Origin: an uncultured Clostridia bacterium
Lineage (GTDB): Bacteria; Bacillota; Clostridia; Oscillospirales; Ruminococcaceae
DNA: 44,250 bases
Direction: 5' to 3'
NCBI GenBank assembly: GCA_947383835.1
Contig: CANDEV010000021.1
Location: forward strand, 1-44,250
Below, piece by piece: positions 1-6,835 of this stretch. The notes beneath the pieces are model-generated. The model was given only the letters and a program-made list of their open reading frames with translations. It was not told where the DNA came from and did no database searches. Position numbers and translations under genes: made by a program. Every line of letters starts with the position of its first letter. Position 1 is the first letter of the stretch.

Positions 1-1113
1 GACAGCTTCAACCACAGGTTCGGGCTTGACCTCGGCTACAGGCTCGGGAGCAGCTTCAACTACGGGTTCGGGCTTGACTTCGGCTACAGGCTCTGGAGCA
101 GCTTCAACCACCGGTTCGGGCTTGACCTCGGCTACATGCTCAGGTGTAGCTTCAACCACAGGTTCGGGCTTGACCTCTACAACAGGCTCGGGTTTAACTG
201 CTTCAACAACCATAGGCTCGGGCTTTGGAGCAGCTTTTGGCTGCTGGATCTGCTGAGGGTTGTTCAGTGAATTTATTGCGTCCAAAACGGAAGATACTAC
301 GACCTTTCCGTTTGCGTTGAACTGGATAACAGGTTCTGCGGACTGCTCCTCGGCAGCGGGAGCTTCTTCTCGGACTTCCTTTGCAGGCTCGGTCTTCGGC
401 GGCTCCGGTTCGCGTATAACAGGCTTTGCACCCAAATGCTTGAAAGCTTCTTCAACGGAATTTGCCAAAGCGTCAGCTTCGCTCACAGGCTGTTTTGCAG
501 GCTGTGCGGAAACAGGCTTCGGCGTCGTAGCAGCCTTTGAGGCAGGCTCGGCAGCCGCGGCAGTTTCAGACTTTGGCGGGTTAAAGAACTCATCGATCCC
601 CTTTTTGATGCTTTCAAGATTATCCTTTGAGGTCGGGTCGGAATAGCCGTTTAAAATTCCCAGCGCGTTGATATCGTCTGTTGAACGTCCGTCCTTTTTC
701 TCTATAGCAAGCTTTGCCGCAACAAGCTTAACGCTGTCCATTTTAGAGACCTGCTTTTTATTAAGACCGCTGTTTACAACGTACATAGGGACTTTTCCCT
801 TAAACTGTTCAGGATAGTTGTCGGCAATAAGCTTTTCCGTTGCTTCCTTGGAATTGTTAGTGTACCAGCCCACTGCCATTATCATGGTTTTCTGGACAGG
901 TATAGCCGTTACGTTCTTTTTGACAAAATCCATAACGGAAAGCTTGTCGCCGTAAATCCCGCAGGCAAAAATAACCAGCTTATAGGCAAGCATCTGAGTA
1001 ATATTAAATTTGCTGATGTCGATCACATCGGCGTCAACATCTTCCTTGAGCCAATCGGCATACTGCTTGGTATGTCCGTATTTTGATGAATAAACGATCG
1101 CAACCTTTTTCAT
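1..1113 (-). CDS. Flavodoxin-like protein with Pro/Glu/Val repeat tail (3' end outside window)
   Basis: The gene reads leftward off the window edge; 371 codons are visible without a stop. The N-terminus (MKKVAIVYSSKYGHTKQYADWL) has the first beta strand and phosphate-binding loop (SSKYGHTK) of flavodoxin-fold proteins of the Flavodoxin_5/HemG-like group, and the domain fills about residues 1-170. After that comes a low-complexity linker, then from about residue 300 a tail of PEPVVEVKPEPVVEA-type 16-residue repeats. ATG at 1113 is the first in-frame start after a TAG. An AGGAGG lies at 1148-1153, rather far away, and a six-codon ORF fills the gap with its TAA overlapping this ATG. Flavodoxin domains bind FMN and move electrons or sense redox state; the repeat tail might be an extended spacer or interaction arm. 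The fold is well supported, the exact role is unknown. Confidence 0.75.
   Translation of the reverse strand, partial: MKKVAIVYSSKYGHTKQYADWLKEDVDADVIDISKFNITQMLAYKLVIFACGIYGDKLSVMDFVKKNVTAIPVQKTMIMAVGWYTNNSKEATEKLIADNYPEQFKGKVPMYVVNSGLNKKQVSKMDSVKLVAAKLAIEKKDGRSTDDINALGILNGYSDPTSKDNLESIKKGIDEFFNPPKSETAAAAEPASKAATTPKPVSAQPAKQPVSEADALANSVEEAFKHLGAKPVIREPEPPKTEPAKEVREEAPAAEEQSAEPVIQFNANGKVVVSSVLDAINSLNNPQQIQQPKAAPKPEPMVVEAVKPEPVVEVKPEPVVEATPEHVAEVKPEPVVEAAPEPVAEVKPEPVVEAAPEPVAEVKPEPVVEAV
5..215 (-). repeat. 48-bp tandem repeat coding a 16-residue Pro/Glu/Val unit
   Basis: Units start at 5, 53, 101 and 149 with exact 48-bp spacing, and the array continues degenerate to about 215. Each codes a unit like PEPVAEVKPEPVVEAA within the flavodoxin-like gene. 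The array runs off the left edge, so total copy number is unknown. Such in-frame repeats easily change copy number by slippage. Confidence 0.9.
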
Positions 1114-1287
1114 TACCTAAATAACGGCGGCATTGTATCGCCGTCTTCCTCCTTTTAAGCTGTAGAAATAATACAATTACAAATATACTATACATTACAA
1201 TTATATATATTAATGGAGTACTATTTGTTAAGATAATGTTAAATTAAGATAAATTTTATACAAATTTCAAATTTATCAGAAGTTTTG

Positions 1288-1303
1288 TTGTGTAATTACA
1301 CAA
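1288..1303. promoter_or_regulatory. Perfect 16-bp palindrome, possible operator
   Basis: TTGTGTAATTACACAA is its own reverse complement. It lies in the AT-rich gap between the divergent flavodoxin-like and DUF308 genes, where a dimeric regulator could act on both. No regulator for it is recognised nearby; the operator role is inferred from symmetry and position. Confidence 0.4.
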
Positions 1304-1443
1304 TAAAATATTTATCTTTTAGGCACTATGCACGTAGCGTTTGTAAAACAAGGTCAAAATAAAAATTTACAGAAAAATTATCCGTACATATAGACATTTT
1401 GGCTTTGATGTACAGATTTTTGACACGGAATAAAATATGACCG

Positions 1444-1472
1444 TTGCAAAAGCCCTGAAAAGCCTCTATAAT
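1444..1472 (+). promoter_or_regulatory. Sigma-A type promoter for the DUF308 gene
   Basis: TTGCAA (1444-1449), 17-nt spacer, TATAAT (1467-1472). Transcription should begin near 1479, which excludes the ATG at 1474 as a start and favours the one at 1504. Confidence 0.7.
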
Positions 1473-1503
1473 TATGACAGTTACAAAAGAAAGGACTGAT
1501 ATT

Positions 1504-2103
1504 ATGAGTAAAATGCGTTCCGTAGCGCCTATGAGGACAGCAAAGATCGGATATATCATAATCTCCGCCGCCCTGTGTATTCTTGGGGTAATGCTTATCG
1601 CAGTGCCTGACTTCTCGGCGGCATTGCTTGGGGGCATCTGCGGGATAATACTGACTCTGTTCGGAGTTGTAAAGCTTATCGGTTATTTTTCAAAGGATCT
1701 CTACCGCCTTGCTTTTCAGTATGACCTTATCTTCGGCACTATTCTTATCGCCGTCGGCATCGTTACTTTGGTAAATCCGGGAAGCGTACTGAATTTTATC
1801 TGTATTGCTCATGGACTTACTATTCTTGCCGACAGTATTTCAAAGATACGTATTGCGGCGGAATCAAAAAGCTTCGGCATAGATCAATGGTGGGTGATCC
1901 TTGTTTCAGCGATCCTTTCGGGGATTTTCGGTCTTGTACTTATGCTGCGCCCCGCGGAAAGCCGCCGTATAATGATGATACTGCTGGGGATCACTTTTAT
2001 TCTGGAGGGTATCCTGAATTTGATCACGGTTATTACGGCAGTAAAAATAATCAAGCACCAGCAGCCTGACGTGATCGAGGTCACAGAATATACCGTTAAA
2101 TGA
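1504..2103 (+). CDS. DUF308/HdeD-like membrane protein
   Basis: A 199-residue, strongly hydrophobic protein with about six transmembrane segments in three hairpin pairs (about residues 13-55, 70-112 and 127-180), the layout of the DUF308/HdeD family of small integral membrane proteins. The ATG at 1504 has GAAAGGA at 1489-1495, eight bases upstream; the earlier in-frame ATG at 1474 lies before the predicted transcript start. The C-terminus is a short cytoplasmic tail (KIIKHQQPDVIEVTEYTVK). E. coli HdeD is linked to acid resistance, but Firmicutes members have no established function and none is claimed here. Apparently monocistronic. Confidence 0.8.
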   Translation: MSKMRSVAPMRTAKIGYIIISAALCILGVMLIAVPDFSAALLGGICGIILTLFGVVKLIGYFSKDLYRLAFQYDLIFGTILIAVGIVTLVNPGSVLNFICIAHGLTILADSISKIRIAAESKSFGIDQWWVILVSAILSGIFGLVLMLRPAESRRIMMILLGITFILEGILNLITVITAVKIIKHQQPDVIEVTEYTVK

Positions 2104-2188
2104 GCGGGAATAGACCGCGCTGCGAAATATGAGAAAAGACTGAAGCTTTCTAATAAAATTTATTTTGGCAATACCACGGCATTGTTAA

Positions 2189-2217
2189 TTGACATTTCGG
2201 GTAATATGTGATATAAT
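2189..2217 (+). promoter_or_regulatory. Consensus promoter for the leader ORF and RNHCP gene
   Basis: TTGACA (2189-2194), 17-nt spacer, TATAAT (2212-2217): both hexamers match the vegetative sigma consensus perfectly. The transcript would start near 2224 and carry about 140 nt of leader before the RNHCP start codon. Confidence 0.85.
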
Positions 2218-2248
2218 TTTCCCATACCAAAAGAAAGGAGAATGTTCA

Positions 2249-2302
2249 ATGCTGAATTATTCAAAGGCAATTGTATCCGCGCGGGAGGTTTGCGGTAAAT
2301 AA
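2249..2302 (+). CDS. 17-residue leader peptide upstream of the RNHCP gene
   Basis: A short ORF coding MLNYSKAIVSAREVCGK, with AAAGGAG at 2235-2240 correctly placed before ATG 2249, in the transcribed leader between a consensus promoter and the RNHCP gene. Its last codons (GAG GTT TGC GGT AAA TAA) run through the 5' arm of a hairpin at 2283-2333, so a ribosome finishing the peptide would melt it. This is the arrangement of translational-attenuation leaders. I do not recognise the peptide family; that it is translated is inferred from the ribosome binding site and the RNA layout. Confidence 0.5.
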   Translation: MLNYSKAIVSAREVCGK

Positions 2303-2355
2303 TCCCGTGTAAGATACTTCCGTAAAACCTCCCATAGGCACATATTTTTGGGAGG
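2283..2355 (+). promoter_or_regulatory. Candidate RNA switch: mutually exclusive hairpins controlling the RNHCP start
   Basis: Arm 1, GGGAGGTTT (2283-2291), pairs perfectly with arm 2, AAACCTCCC (2325-2333), with extra CGG/CCG pairing inside. Arm 2 (CCTCCC, 2328-2333) can instead pair with GGGAGG at 2350-2355, which is the ribosome binding site of the RNHCP gene. The pairings exclude each other: 1:2 leaves the site free, 2:3 hides it. A ribosome on the leader ORF covers arm 1 and would favour 2:3. The pairings are seen directly; the switch is inferred. Confidence 0.5.
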
Positions 2356-2362
2356 AAGTACA

Positions 2363-2734
2363 ATGAAAGATAAAAATAAATGCAGCCCCTTTATCTGCCG
2401 CGTATGCGGAGCAGCCGTTGCTTCGGACGGAGCAGGAACACATAACAGAAACCATTGCCCCGTGTGCTTGTCAAGCGTTCACCTCGACAACGAGCCGGGA
2501 GACCGTTCCGCCGATTGCGGAGGTATAATGGATCCCATAGGAGTATGGGTGCGAAAAAACGGCGAATGGGCGATCATACACAGGTGTAGGCGGTGCGGAG
2601 AATTAAGCTCAAACAGAATAGCCGCTGACGACAGTCCTGTCAAGCTTATGTCTATCGCGGTAAAGCCGTTGGCTTCGCCGCCGTTCCCGCTAGAATATAT
2701 GGACAGATTTGATAATAACACCTGTGAAAAGTAA
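2363..2734 (+). CDS. RNHCP domain zinc-binding protein
   Basis: 123 residues. It contains the motif that names the RNHCP family (PF12647), RNHCPVCLSSVHLD followed by NEPGDR, around residues 33-55. Other cysteines (CRVCG near the N-terminus, CRRCGE near residue 78) complete probable treble-clef or ribbon-type zinc sites. The family is small, cytoplasmic and functionally uncharacterised; nucleic-acid or ribosome binding would be a guess. ATG 2363 is chosen because GGGAGG (2350-2355) sits seven bases upstream; an in-frame TTG at 2348 would fall at the binding site itself. Expression is probably controlled by the upstream leader ORF and alternative hairpins, and the unit ends at a strong terminator right after the stop. 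Confidence 0.85.
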   Translation: MKDKNKCSPFICRVCGAAVASDGAGTHNRNHCPVCLSSVHLDNEPGDRSADCGGIMDPIGVWVRKNGEWAIIHRCRRCGELSSNRIAADDSPVKLMSIAVKPLASPPFPLEYMDRFDNNTCEK

Positions 2735-2740
2735 ATTTTT

Positions 2741-2775
2741 AAGGCGGGGAACCGTGATCGGTTTCCCGCCTTTTT
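2741..2775 (+). terminator. Rho-independent terminator after the RNHCP gene
   Basis: AAGGCGGG (2741-2748) with inner AACC pairs with GGTT and CCCGCCTT, followed by a T run to 2775, seven bases after the stop codon. The A run on the other flank lets it also serve the convergent lipase gene. Confidence 0.9.
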
Positions 2776-2782
2776 GTGCCGC

Positions 2783-3586
2783 TTAAAAGCCTTTGCTTTT
2801 AAGGTCGGAAATAATGCCCAGATAAAAATCGGTAATGTCCCCGGCGCCGTTTATGTCAATGTAGCTTCTGCGAAGATCGACCTCGTCGCAGTGGGAGATA
2901 CCGCGTCTGCCGCCGCCTTTGTAAACGCCCTTGAAATTTGTCCACTCAACAGCCCGCGGAGCAAGCAAGCCGTCGTTTTCGCCCTCCACCGCGTACACCG
3001 CAAGCCATGGTATGCACATTGTAATATCGGAGAAAAAGCCGTTCATAACAAAGCCGTAGCTTTGGTAGTATACCCGCGGGTCGTCGGGGTTTTCCTCATT
3101 GAATTTTTCTGCGGAGGAGGTCTTGAAAAGACTTATTGCGCTGTATGTGTCGGGATTCTTGTCCCCAACGAGCTTGAACCATACGTCAACCGCCTTGCAG
3201 CCGAATTTCACGGCGGACTCGGGTATCTTTAAAAGCCTGTCAACTGTCAGAGAGCCGTTATGCGGCGTGGAAAGGGTAGTCAGGGTAGCAATCCTGTCGC
3301 CGAGACCCATTGTGGATATTAGATAGCGGGCTTCAAGACCGCCCTTTGAGTGAGCAATAATATTCACCTTTTCCGCCCCCGTTTCGGACAGAGCTTTATC
3401 AAGGCTCTGCCTTATCTGTTCGGCATTGCTCTCCACAGAACCGCTGCTGTCCTGACCGCCGAAAAAGACCCTTGCGCCGTTCTGCTCCAGTATCTTTGGG
3501 ATTCTTCCCCAGTAGCAAAGCCTTTTTCTGTCCCGAAAGCCCATTCCGTGAACCATGAGTATAGGGTATTTTGTATCTGCGGTCAT
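2783..3586 (-). CDS. Lipase / alpha-beta hydrolase
   Basis: 267 residues. The N-terminal VHGMG (residues 12-16) is the oxyanion-hole strand, AHSKGG (79-84) carries nucleophile Ser80, GENDGLL holds probable acid Asp205, and SHCDEVD gives catalytic His232 beside an acidic cluster resembling the calcium-site region of Pseudomonas/Burkholderia family I lipases. It therefore probably hydrolyses carboxyl esters such as acylglycerols. No signal peptide is seen, so the product should stay in the cytoplasm, unlike most members of that family. ATG 3586 is preceded by AAAGGAG with good spacing. Single gene, convergent with the RNHCP gene. Confidence 0.82.
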   Translation of the reverse strand: MTADTKYPILMVHGMGFRDRKRLCYWGRIPKILEQNGARVFFGGQDSSGSVESNAEQIRQSLDKALSETGAEKVNIIAHSKGGLEARYLISTMGLGDRIATLTTLSTPHNGSLTVDRLLKIPESAVKFGCKAVDVWFKLVGDKNPDTYSAISLFKTSSAEKFNEENPDDPRVYYQSYGFVMNGFFSDITMCIPWLAVYAVEGENDGLLAPRAVEWTNFKGVYKGGGRRGISHCDEVDLRRSYIDINGAGDITDFYLGIISDLKSKGF

Positions 3587-3698
3587 AAAAACTCTCCTTT
3601 ATATCATATTATATTATACATTATATAGTATAATCTTGCAAATGTCAATACACCGATAATAATTTTTGCATATATTTATATTATCATATTGTTTGTAA

Positions 3699-3813
3699 CC
3701 CGCCCCCTTGGGGGGCTTGAAAGAGTAAAAATCCATAATATCCAACATTGGGGGGACACTCGCCGCGGGGCGTTCCCCGCGGATACTCGCTGCGGGGCGT
3801 TCCACGCCCTGCC
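3699..3813. repeat. GC-rich dispersed intergenic repeat, copy A
   Basis: CCCGCCCCCTTGGGGGGCT hairpin, about 27 nt of spacer, then an AACATTGGGGGGACACTCGC module and GCGGGGCGTTCCCCGC, the last part duplicated in degenerate form. Related copies are at 6703, 25693 (inverted) and 31798, and a reduced hairpin at 19371. It stands out from the AT-rich flanks. It ends exactly at the -35 box of the next gene. Confidence 0.75.
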
Positions 3814-3842
3814 TTGACATTTTTTGCATATTATGATAGAAT
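3814..3842 (+). promoter_or_regulatory. Promoter for the uridine-kinase-like gene
   Basis: TTGACA (3814-3819), 17-nt spacer, TAGAAT (3837-3842), starting at the last base of GC-rich repeat copy A. Probably drives the kinase and the pseudouridine synthase remnant together. Confidence 0.65.
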
Positions 3843-3898
3843 TAGTATGTGCAATTATGAAAACTCGTCAATTTATTATGAATTATGAAAGGAATTTC

Positions 3899-4846
3899 AT
3901 GACTATGGCTATAAATATTATCGGCATGACCGACATTAACGGCGGTCTGGCGGCAGACCCCGTGAACTATGCCCGTAAATGCGAGGAGATCTATAACGGA
4001 AAGCTTGCCGAGGCTGCCGAAAAAATACGGCTGGAGGCAAAGCAAAAGCCTCTCGTGTTGCTTTCCGGACCCTCCGGTTCGGGCAAGACAACAAGTGCGC
4101 TCCGCATAAGCCACCTGTTAAGAAGTAAGGGTCTTAACGTCCACACCATTTCAATGGACAATTATTTTCTGCCCAACGGCGAGGGGAATATACCTCTTGA
4201 CGAAAACGGTAATGTAGATTTGGAGTCCCCTTTGCGTATGGATATACCTCTATTTTCCGAACACCTTGAAAAGCTGTTCAAGTGCGAGCCTGTGGCTGTC
4301 CCAAGCTTTAATTTCAAAAGTCAGAGCCGTACCTTCGGCGAGAAAATGCGCCGCCAAAAGGACGAGATAATCATTATCGAGGGTATTCACGCCCTTAATC
4401 CCGAGGTCACAGGCGATACCGACGATTTCACAACCTGCGTGTACGTCAGTGTGCGGACACGTATCAGAGATAAGGACGGAACTCTCCTGCACCCGCGGAC
4501 GATACGTCTTATGCGCCGAATTTGCCGGGATATGCTTTTCAGAGGCAGGGACGCAAGGGCTGTGTTCGCAATGGTGGAAAGCGTGAACAGGGGCGAGGAC
4601 TTGTACATAATGCCTCATAAGCACAGGGCGGATTTCGATATAGACACATTCCTTGCTTATGAGCCGTCGGTGTATAAAAATACCCTGCTGCCCGAGCTTG
4701 AAAAGTGTCCCGAGCTTGCGGAAACAAGCGCGGATTACGGAGCAATGCTGAAGGCGCTTCGAGGGCTTTCGTCATTTGATGTTAAGGACGTTCCTGCCGA
4801 CTCAATGGTCAGAGAATTTATCGGCGGAAGTATTTTAAAGTATTAA
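3899..4846 (+). CDS. Uridine kinase-like P-loop NTPase
   Basis: 315 residues. A Walker A motif, GPSGSGKT, is at residues 57-64 within strand PLVLLSG. HTISMDNYFLPN follows, as in the uridine kinase/phosphoribulokinase superfamily, and IIIIEGIHALNP is the typical acidic strand. The preceding 50 residues and the C-terminal third are less conserved, so this is a longer relative of Udk rather than standard Udk of about 210 residues. It probably phosphorylates a nucleoside or related small molecule; the substrate cannot be read from the sequence. ATG 3899 is preferred because AAAGGA (3888-3893) lies five bases upstream; the open frame runs further 5' but those ATGs lack a site. The next gene starts ten bases after the stop. 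Confidence 0.75.
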   Translation: MTMAINIIGMTDINGGLAADPVNYARKCEEIYNGKLAEAAEKIRLEAKQKPLVLLSGPSGSGKTTSALRISHLLRSKGLNVHTISMDNYFLPNGEGNIPLDENGNVDLESPLRMDIPLFSEHLEKLFKCEPVAVPSFNFKSQSRTFGEKMRRQKDEIIIIEGIHALNPEVTGDTDDFTTCVYVSVRTRIRDKDGTLLHPRTIRLMRRICRDMLFRGRDARAVFAMVESVNRGEDLYIMPHKHRADFDIDTFLAYEPSVYKNTLLPELEKCPELAETSADYGAMLKALRGLSSFDVKDVPADSMVREFIGGSILKY

Positions 4847-4856
4847 AGGATATTTT

Positions 4857-5768
4857 ATGAAAAGAATTGCAAATCACCAAAAATCAAAAACTCCAAAGGA
4901 AATCTCTTTTACGGTGGAAAGTCCCTCAGAGCTGCTGGCGTTTTTAACAGCGTCCCAGCCCTCGAAGCCTAAAGGAAAGGTAAAATCCGAAATGGAACAC
5001 GGTCTTGTAACCGTTGACGGCAGGACTGTTACAAAATATAACTATCCGCTGAAAGCGGGGCAAACGGTCAGCATAGGCGTGTATGTTCCGAAGTTTGAAC
5101 GGGATACTCCCGTGGGGCTTGATATTATTTACGAGGACGACGAACTTCTCGTTATAAACAAGCCTGCGGGTATGCTTGCCATTGCAAACGAAAAGGAGCG
5201 GGATATGACGGCATACCACCTTGCAATGGAGTATGTCCGCGGTAAAAACAGCCATAACCGAATTTTTATTGTGCACCGTCTTGACCGCGACACGTCCGGG
5301 GTGCTGATATTTGCCAAAAACGAGGTCATAAAGCATGCTTTGCAGGATAACTGGGAGACTGCCGCAAAGCTCCGCAGCTACGTTGCAGTAACAGAGGGTA
5401 CGCCAAATCCAATTGAGGGCAGGATAGAAAATTTCCTCCGTGAGACCGAAAGTCATCTTGTTTATGCCGCAAAAATGGGGGACGGCAAGCTTGCCGTTAC
5501 AAATTATAAGGTGAGGAAAAGCAATGCCGATTACGCCCTTGTTGATGTTAATATCGAAACGGGACGAAAGAACTAGATACGCGTCCACATGAGCGATATT
5601 GGCTGTCCCATAGCGGGGGACAAAAAATACGGCGCAAAAACAAATCCCGTACACAGGCTTTGTCTTCATGCGAACAGGCTTGTTATAGTCCACCCTTATA
5701 CAGATGAGGAAATGATTTTTGAAGCCCCTGTGCCGAAAAAAATCTTAAGGCTCGTAAAGCTTGGCTGA
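4857..5768 (+). pseudogene. RluA-family pseudouridine synthase interrupted by an in-frame amber codon
   Basis: The frame codes 239 residues, stops at TAG 5574-5576, then continues in the same frame for 63 more codons to TGA 5766-5768. Before the stop lie an S4-like N-terminal region (about 15-75) and the HRLDRDTSG catalytic motif with Asp143. After it comes IRVHMSDIGCPIAGDKKYG...RLCLHANRLVIVHP...FEAPVP, the conserved C-terminus of the family. The family motif is Q-I-R-V-H, so the change is a simple CAG-to-TAG at the glutamine. Intact enzymes isomerise uridine to pseudouridine in rRNA or tRNA. Without the last 64 residues the protein should be inactive unless the codon is suppressed. TAG serves as a normal stop in the phosphatase gene ending at 18581, so wholesale reassignment is unlikely. 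A sequencing error is possible. Confidence 0.85.
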
Positions 5769-5827
5769 CCATGAAAGAAAATTACGTTTTCGCATAATAT
5801 AATGTAAAAGCGTAAAGGAGCAATCAT

Positions 5828-6067
5828 ATGAAAAAGCATATTATTGTTATAATCTGCATAATTTTGGTATGCACAGCGGCAGGTATATTTGTTACATCAT
5901 TGTCATTTGCGGACTGTGCCGCACTTGCTGTTGTTGCGTTTGCTGTTTACGGCGCAGTTTTGTATACCGTCAGACGAAAAAGGGACGGCTGTCATGGCTG
6001 CTGCGGCTGCTGTAACGGCTGCGCCGATTACAAAAACTGCCGATCGGAAAACAAAACGGAGGAATAA
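5828..6067 (+). CDS. Small Cys-rich membrane protein, FeoB-associated type
   Basis: 79 residues: two hydrophobic segments (about 4-27 and 31-48), then a basic stretch and a cysteine cluster, CHGCCGCCNGCADYKNC, probably cytoplasmic. This resembles the short FeoB-associated Cys-rich membrane proteins (PF12669), usually 45-75 residues with one membrane segment, but the gene is not beside feoB, which lies at 12.8 kb. The cysteines could bind iron or an iron-sulfur cluster. AAAGGAG (5814-5820) precedes ATG 5828. The stop is three bases before the queH start, so the two are almost certainly cotranscribed, a link worth noting since QueH is itself a metal-dependent reductase. Confidence 0.6.
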   Translation: MKKHIIVIICIILVCTAAGIFVTSLSFADCAALAVVAFAVYGAVLYTVRRKRDGCHGCCGCCNGCADYKNCRSENKTEE

Positions 6068-6070
6068 AAA

Positions 6071-6694
6071 ATGAGCGTCCCCAAGCGTAATTACCGAATT
6101 GAACAGGAAAAAATAATAAAAGCCTTTGAGGGTGAGCCTCCAAGGCTTTTGCTGCATAGCTGCTGCGCGCCATGCTCCAGCGCGGTTCTGGAGTATCTTT
6201 CGCAGCATTTGGCAATAACCGTGTTCTATTTCAATCCAAATATTTTTCCCGAGGAGGAATTTCTGCACCGTATCGCAGAGCAGAAGCGACTAATATCGGA
6301 GCTGCCCTGCAAAAATACCGTGGAATTTATTGATCATGGCTGGCAGTCGGAAAGATTTTACGCCGCCGTAAAGGGTTTGGAACATATTCCGGAGGGAGGG
6401 GAGAGGTGCTTTGCCTGCTACCGTCTGCGGCTGGAGGAGACTGCAATGCTTGCTGCGGAAATGGGGTTTGATTTTTTTACAACAACGCTCTCGGTAAGTC
6501 CCTATAAAAATGCGGACAAGCTTAACGAAATAGGTGAGGAGCTTGCGGAAAAATACGGCGTGAAGCACCTGCCCTCCGACTTTAAGAAAAAGGACGGCTA
6601 TAAACGCAGCATACAGCTTTCGGCGGAATACAGCTTGTACCGGCAAGATTACTGCGGGTGCGTTTTTTCTCAAAAGGAACGAAATGAAATCTGA
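6071..6694 (+). CDS. queH: Epoxyqueuosine reductase QueH
   Basis: 207 residues. Diagnostic motifs of the QueH (formerly DUF208) family are present: LLLHSCCAPCSSAVLEYL with the CCAPC cluster at residues 31-35, CFACYRLRLEETA in the middle, and DYCGCVFS near the C-terminus; the latter cysteines are the other conserved pair. QueH reduces epoxyqueuosine to queuosine at position 34 of tRNAs for Asp, Asn, His and Tyr, and is the non-orthologous replacement of the cobalamin enzyme QueG. It acts in the cytoplasm. It follows the Cys-rich membrane protein by three bases. The rest of the queuosine pathway is not in the window. Convergent with the LRR gene. Confidence 0.93.
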   Translation: MSVPKRNYRIEQEKIIKAFEGEPPRLLLHSCCAPCSSAVLEYLSQHLAITVFYFNPNIFPEEEFLHRIAEQKRLISELPCKNTVEFIDHGWQSERFYAAVKGLEHIPEGGERCFACYRLRLEETAMLAAEMGFDFFTTTLSVSPYKNADKLNEIGEELAEKYGVKHLPSDFKKKDGYKRSIQLSAEYSLYRQDYCGCVFSQKERNEI

Positions 6695-6702
6695 AAAACT
6701 AT

Positions 6703-6790
6703 CCCGCCCCCTTGAGGGGGCTTTGTCAGTGTTACGGTATGCTGATTTCTATTTTAGGGGTGACTTTCGCTGCAGGGCGTTCCCTGCTTT
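6703..6790. repeat. GC-rich dispersed intergenic repeat, copy B (degenerate)
   Basis: CCCGCCCCCTTGAGGGGGCT hairpin, divergent spacer, then a decayed second module (AGGGGTGACTTTCGCTGCAGGGCGTTCCCTGC). It fills the gap between the convergent queH and LRR genes, where the hairpins may terminate transcription from both sides. Confidence 0.65.
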
Positions 6791-6835
6791 CGGAAAAAGA
6801 AAGGGAGCAGGTCAGATAGACTTACTCCCAATTTT

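Noticed and set aside
260..646. Rightward open frames within the flavodoxin-like gene
   Set aside because: They are shadows of the repeat-rich leftward gene.
5574..5576. Reassignment of TAG to glutamine or pyrrolysine in this genome
   Set aside because: The phosphatase gene ending at 18581 uses TAG as its natural stop, and no suppressor tRNA or pyl gene is visible; only this one gene has an internal TAG.
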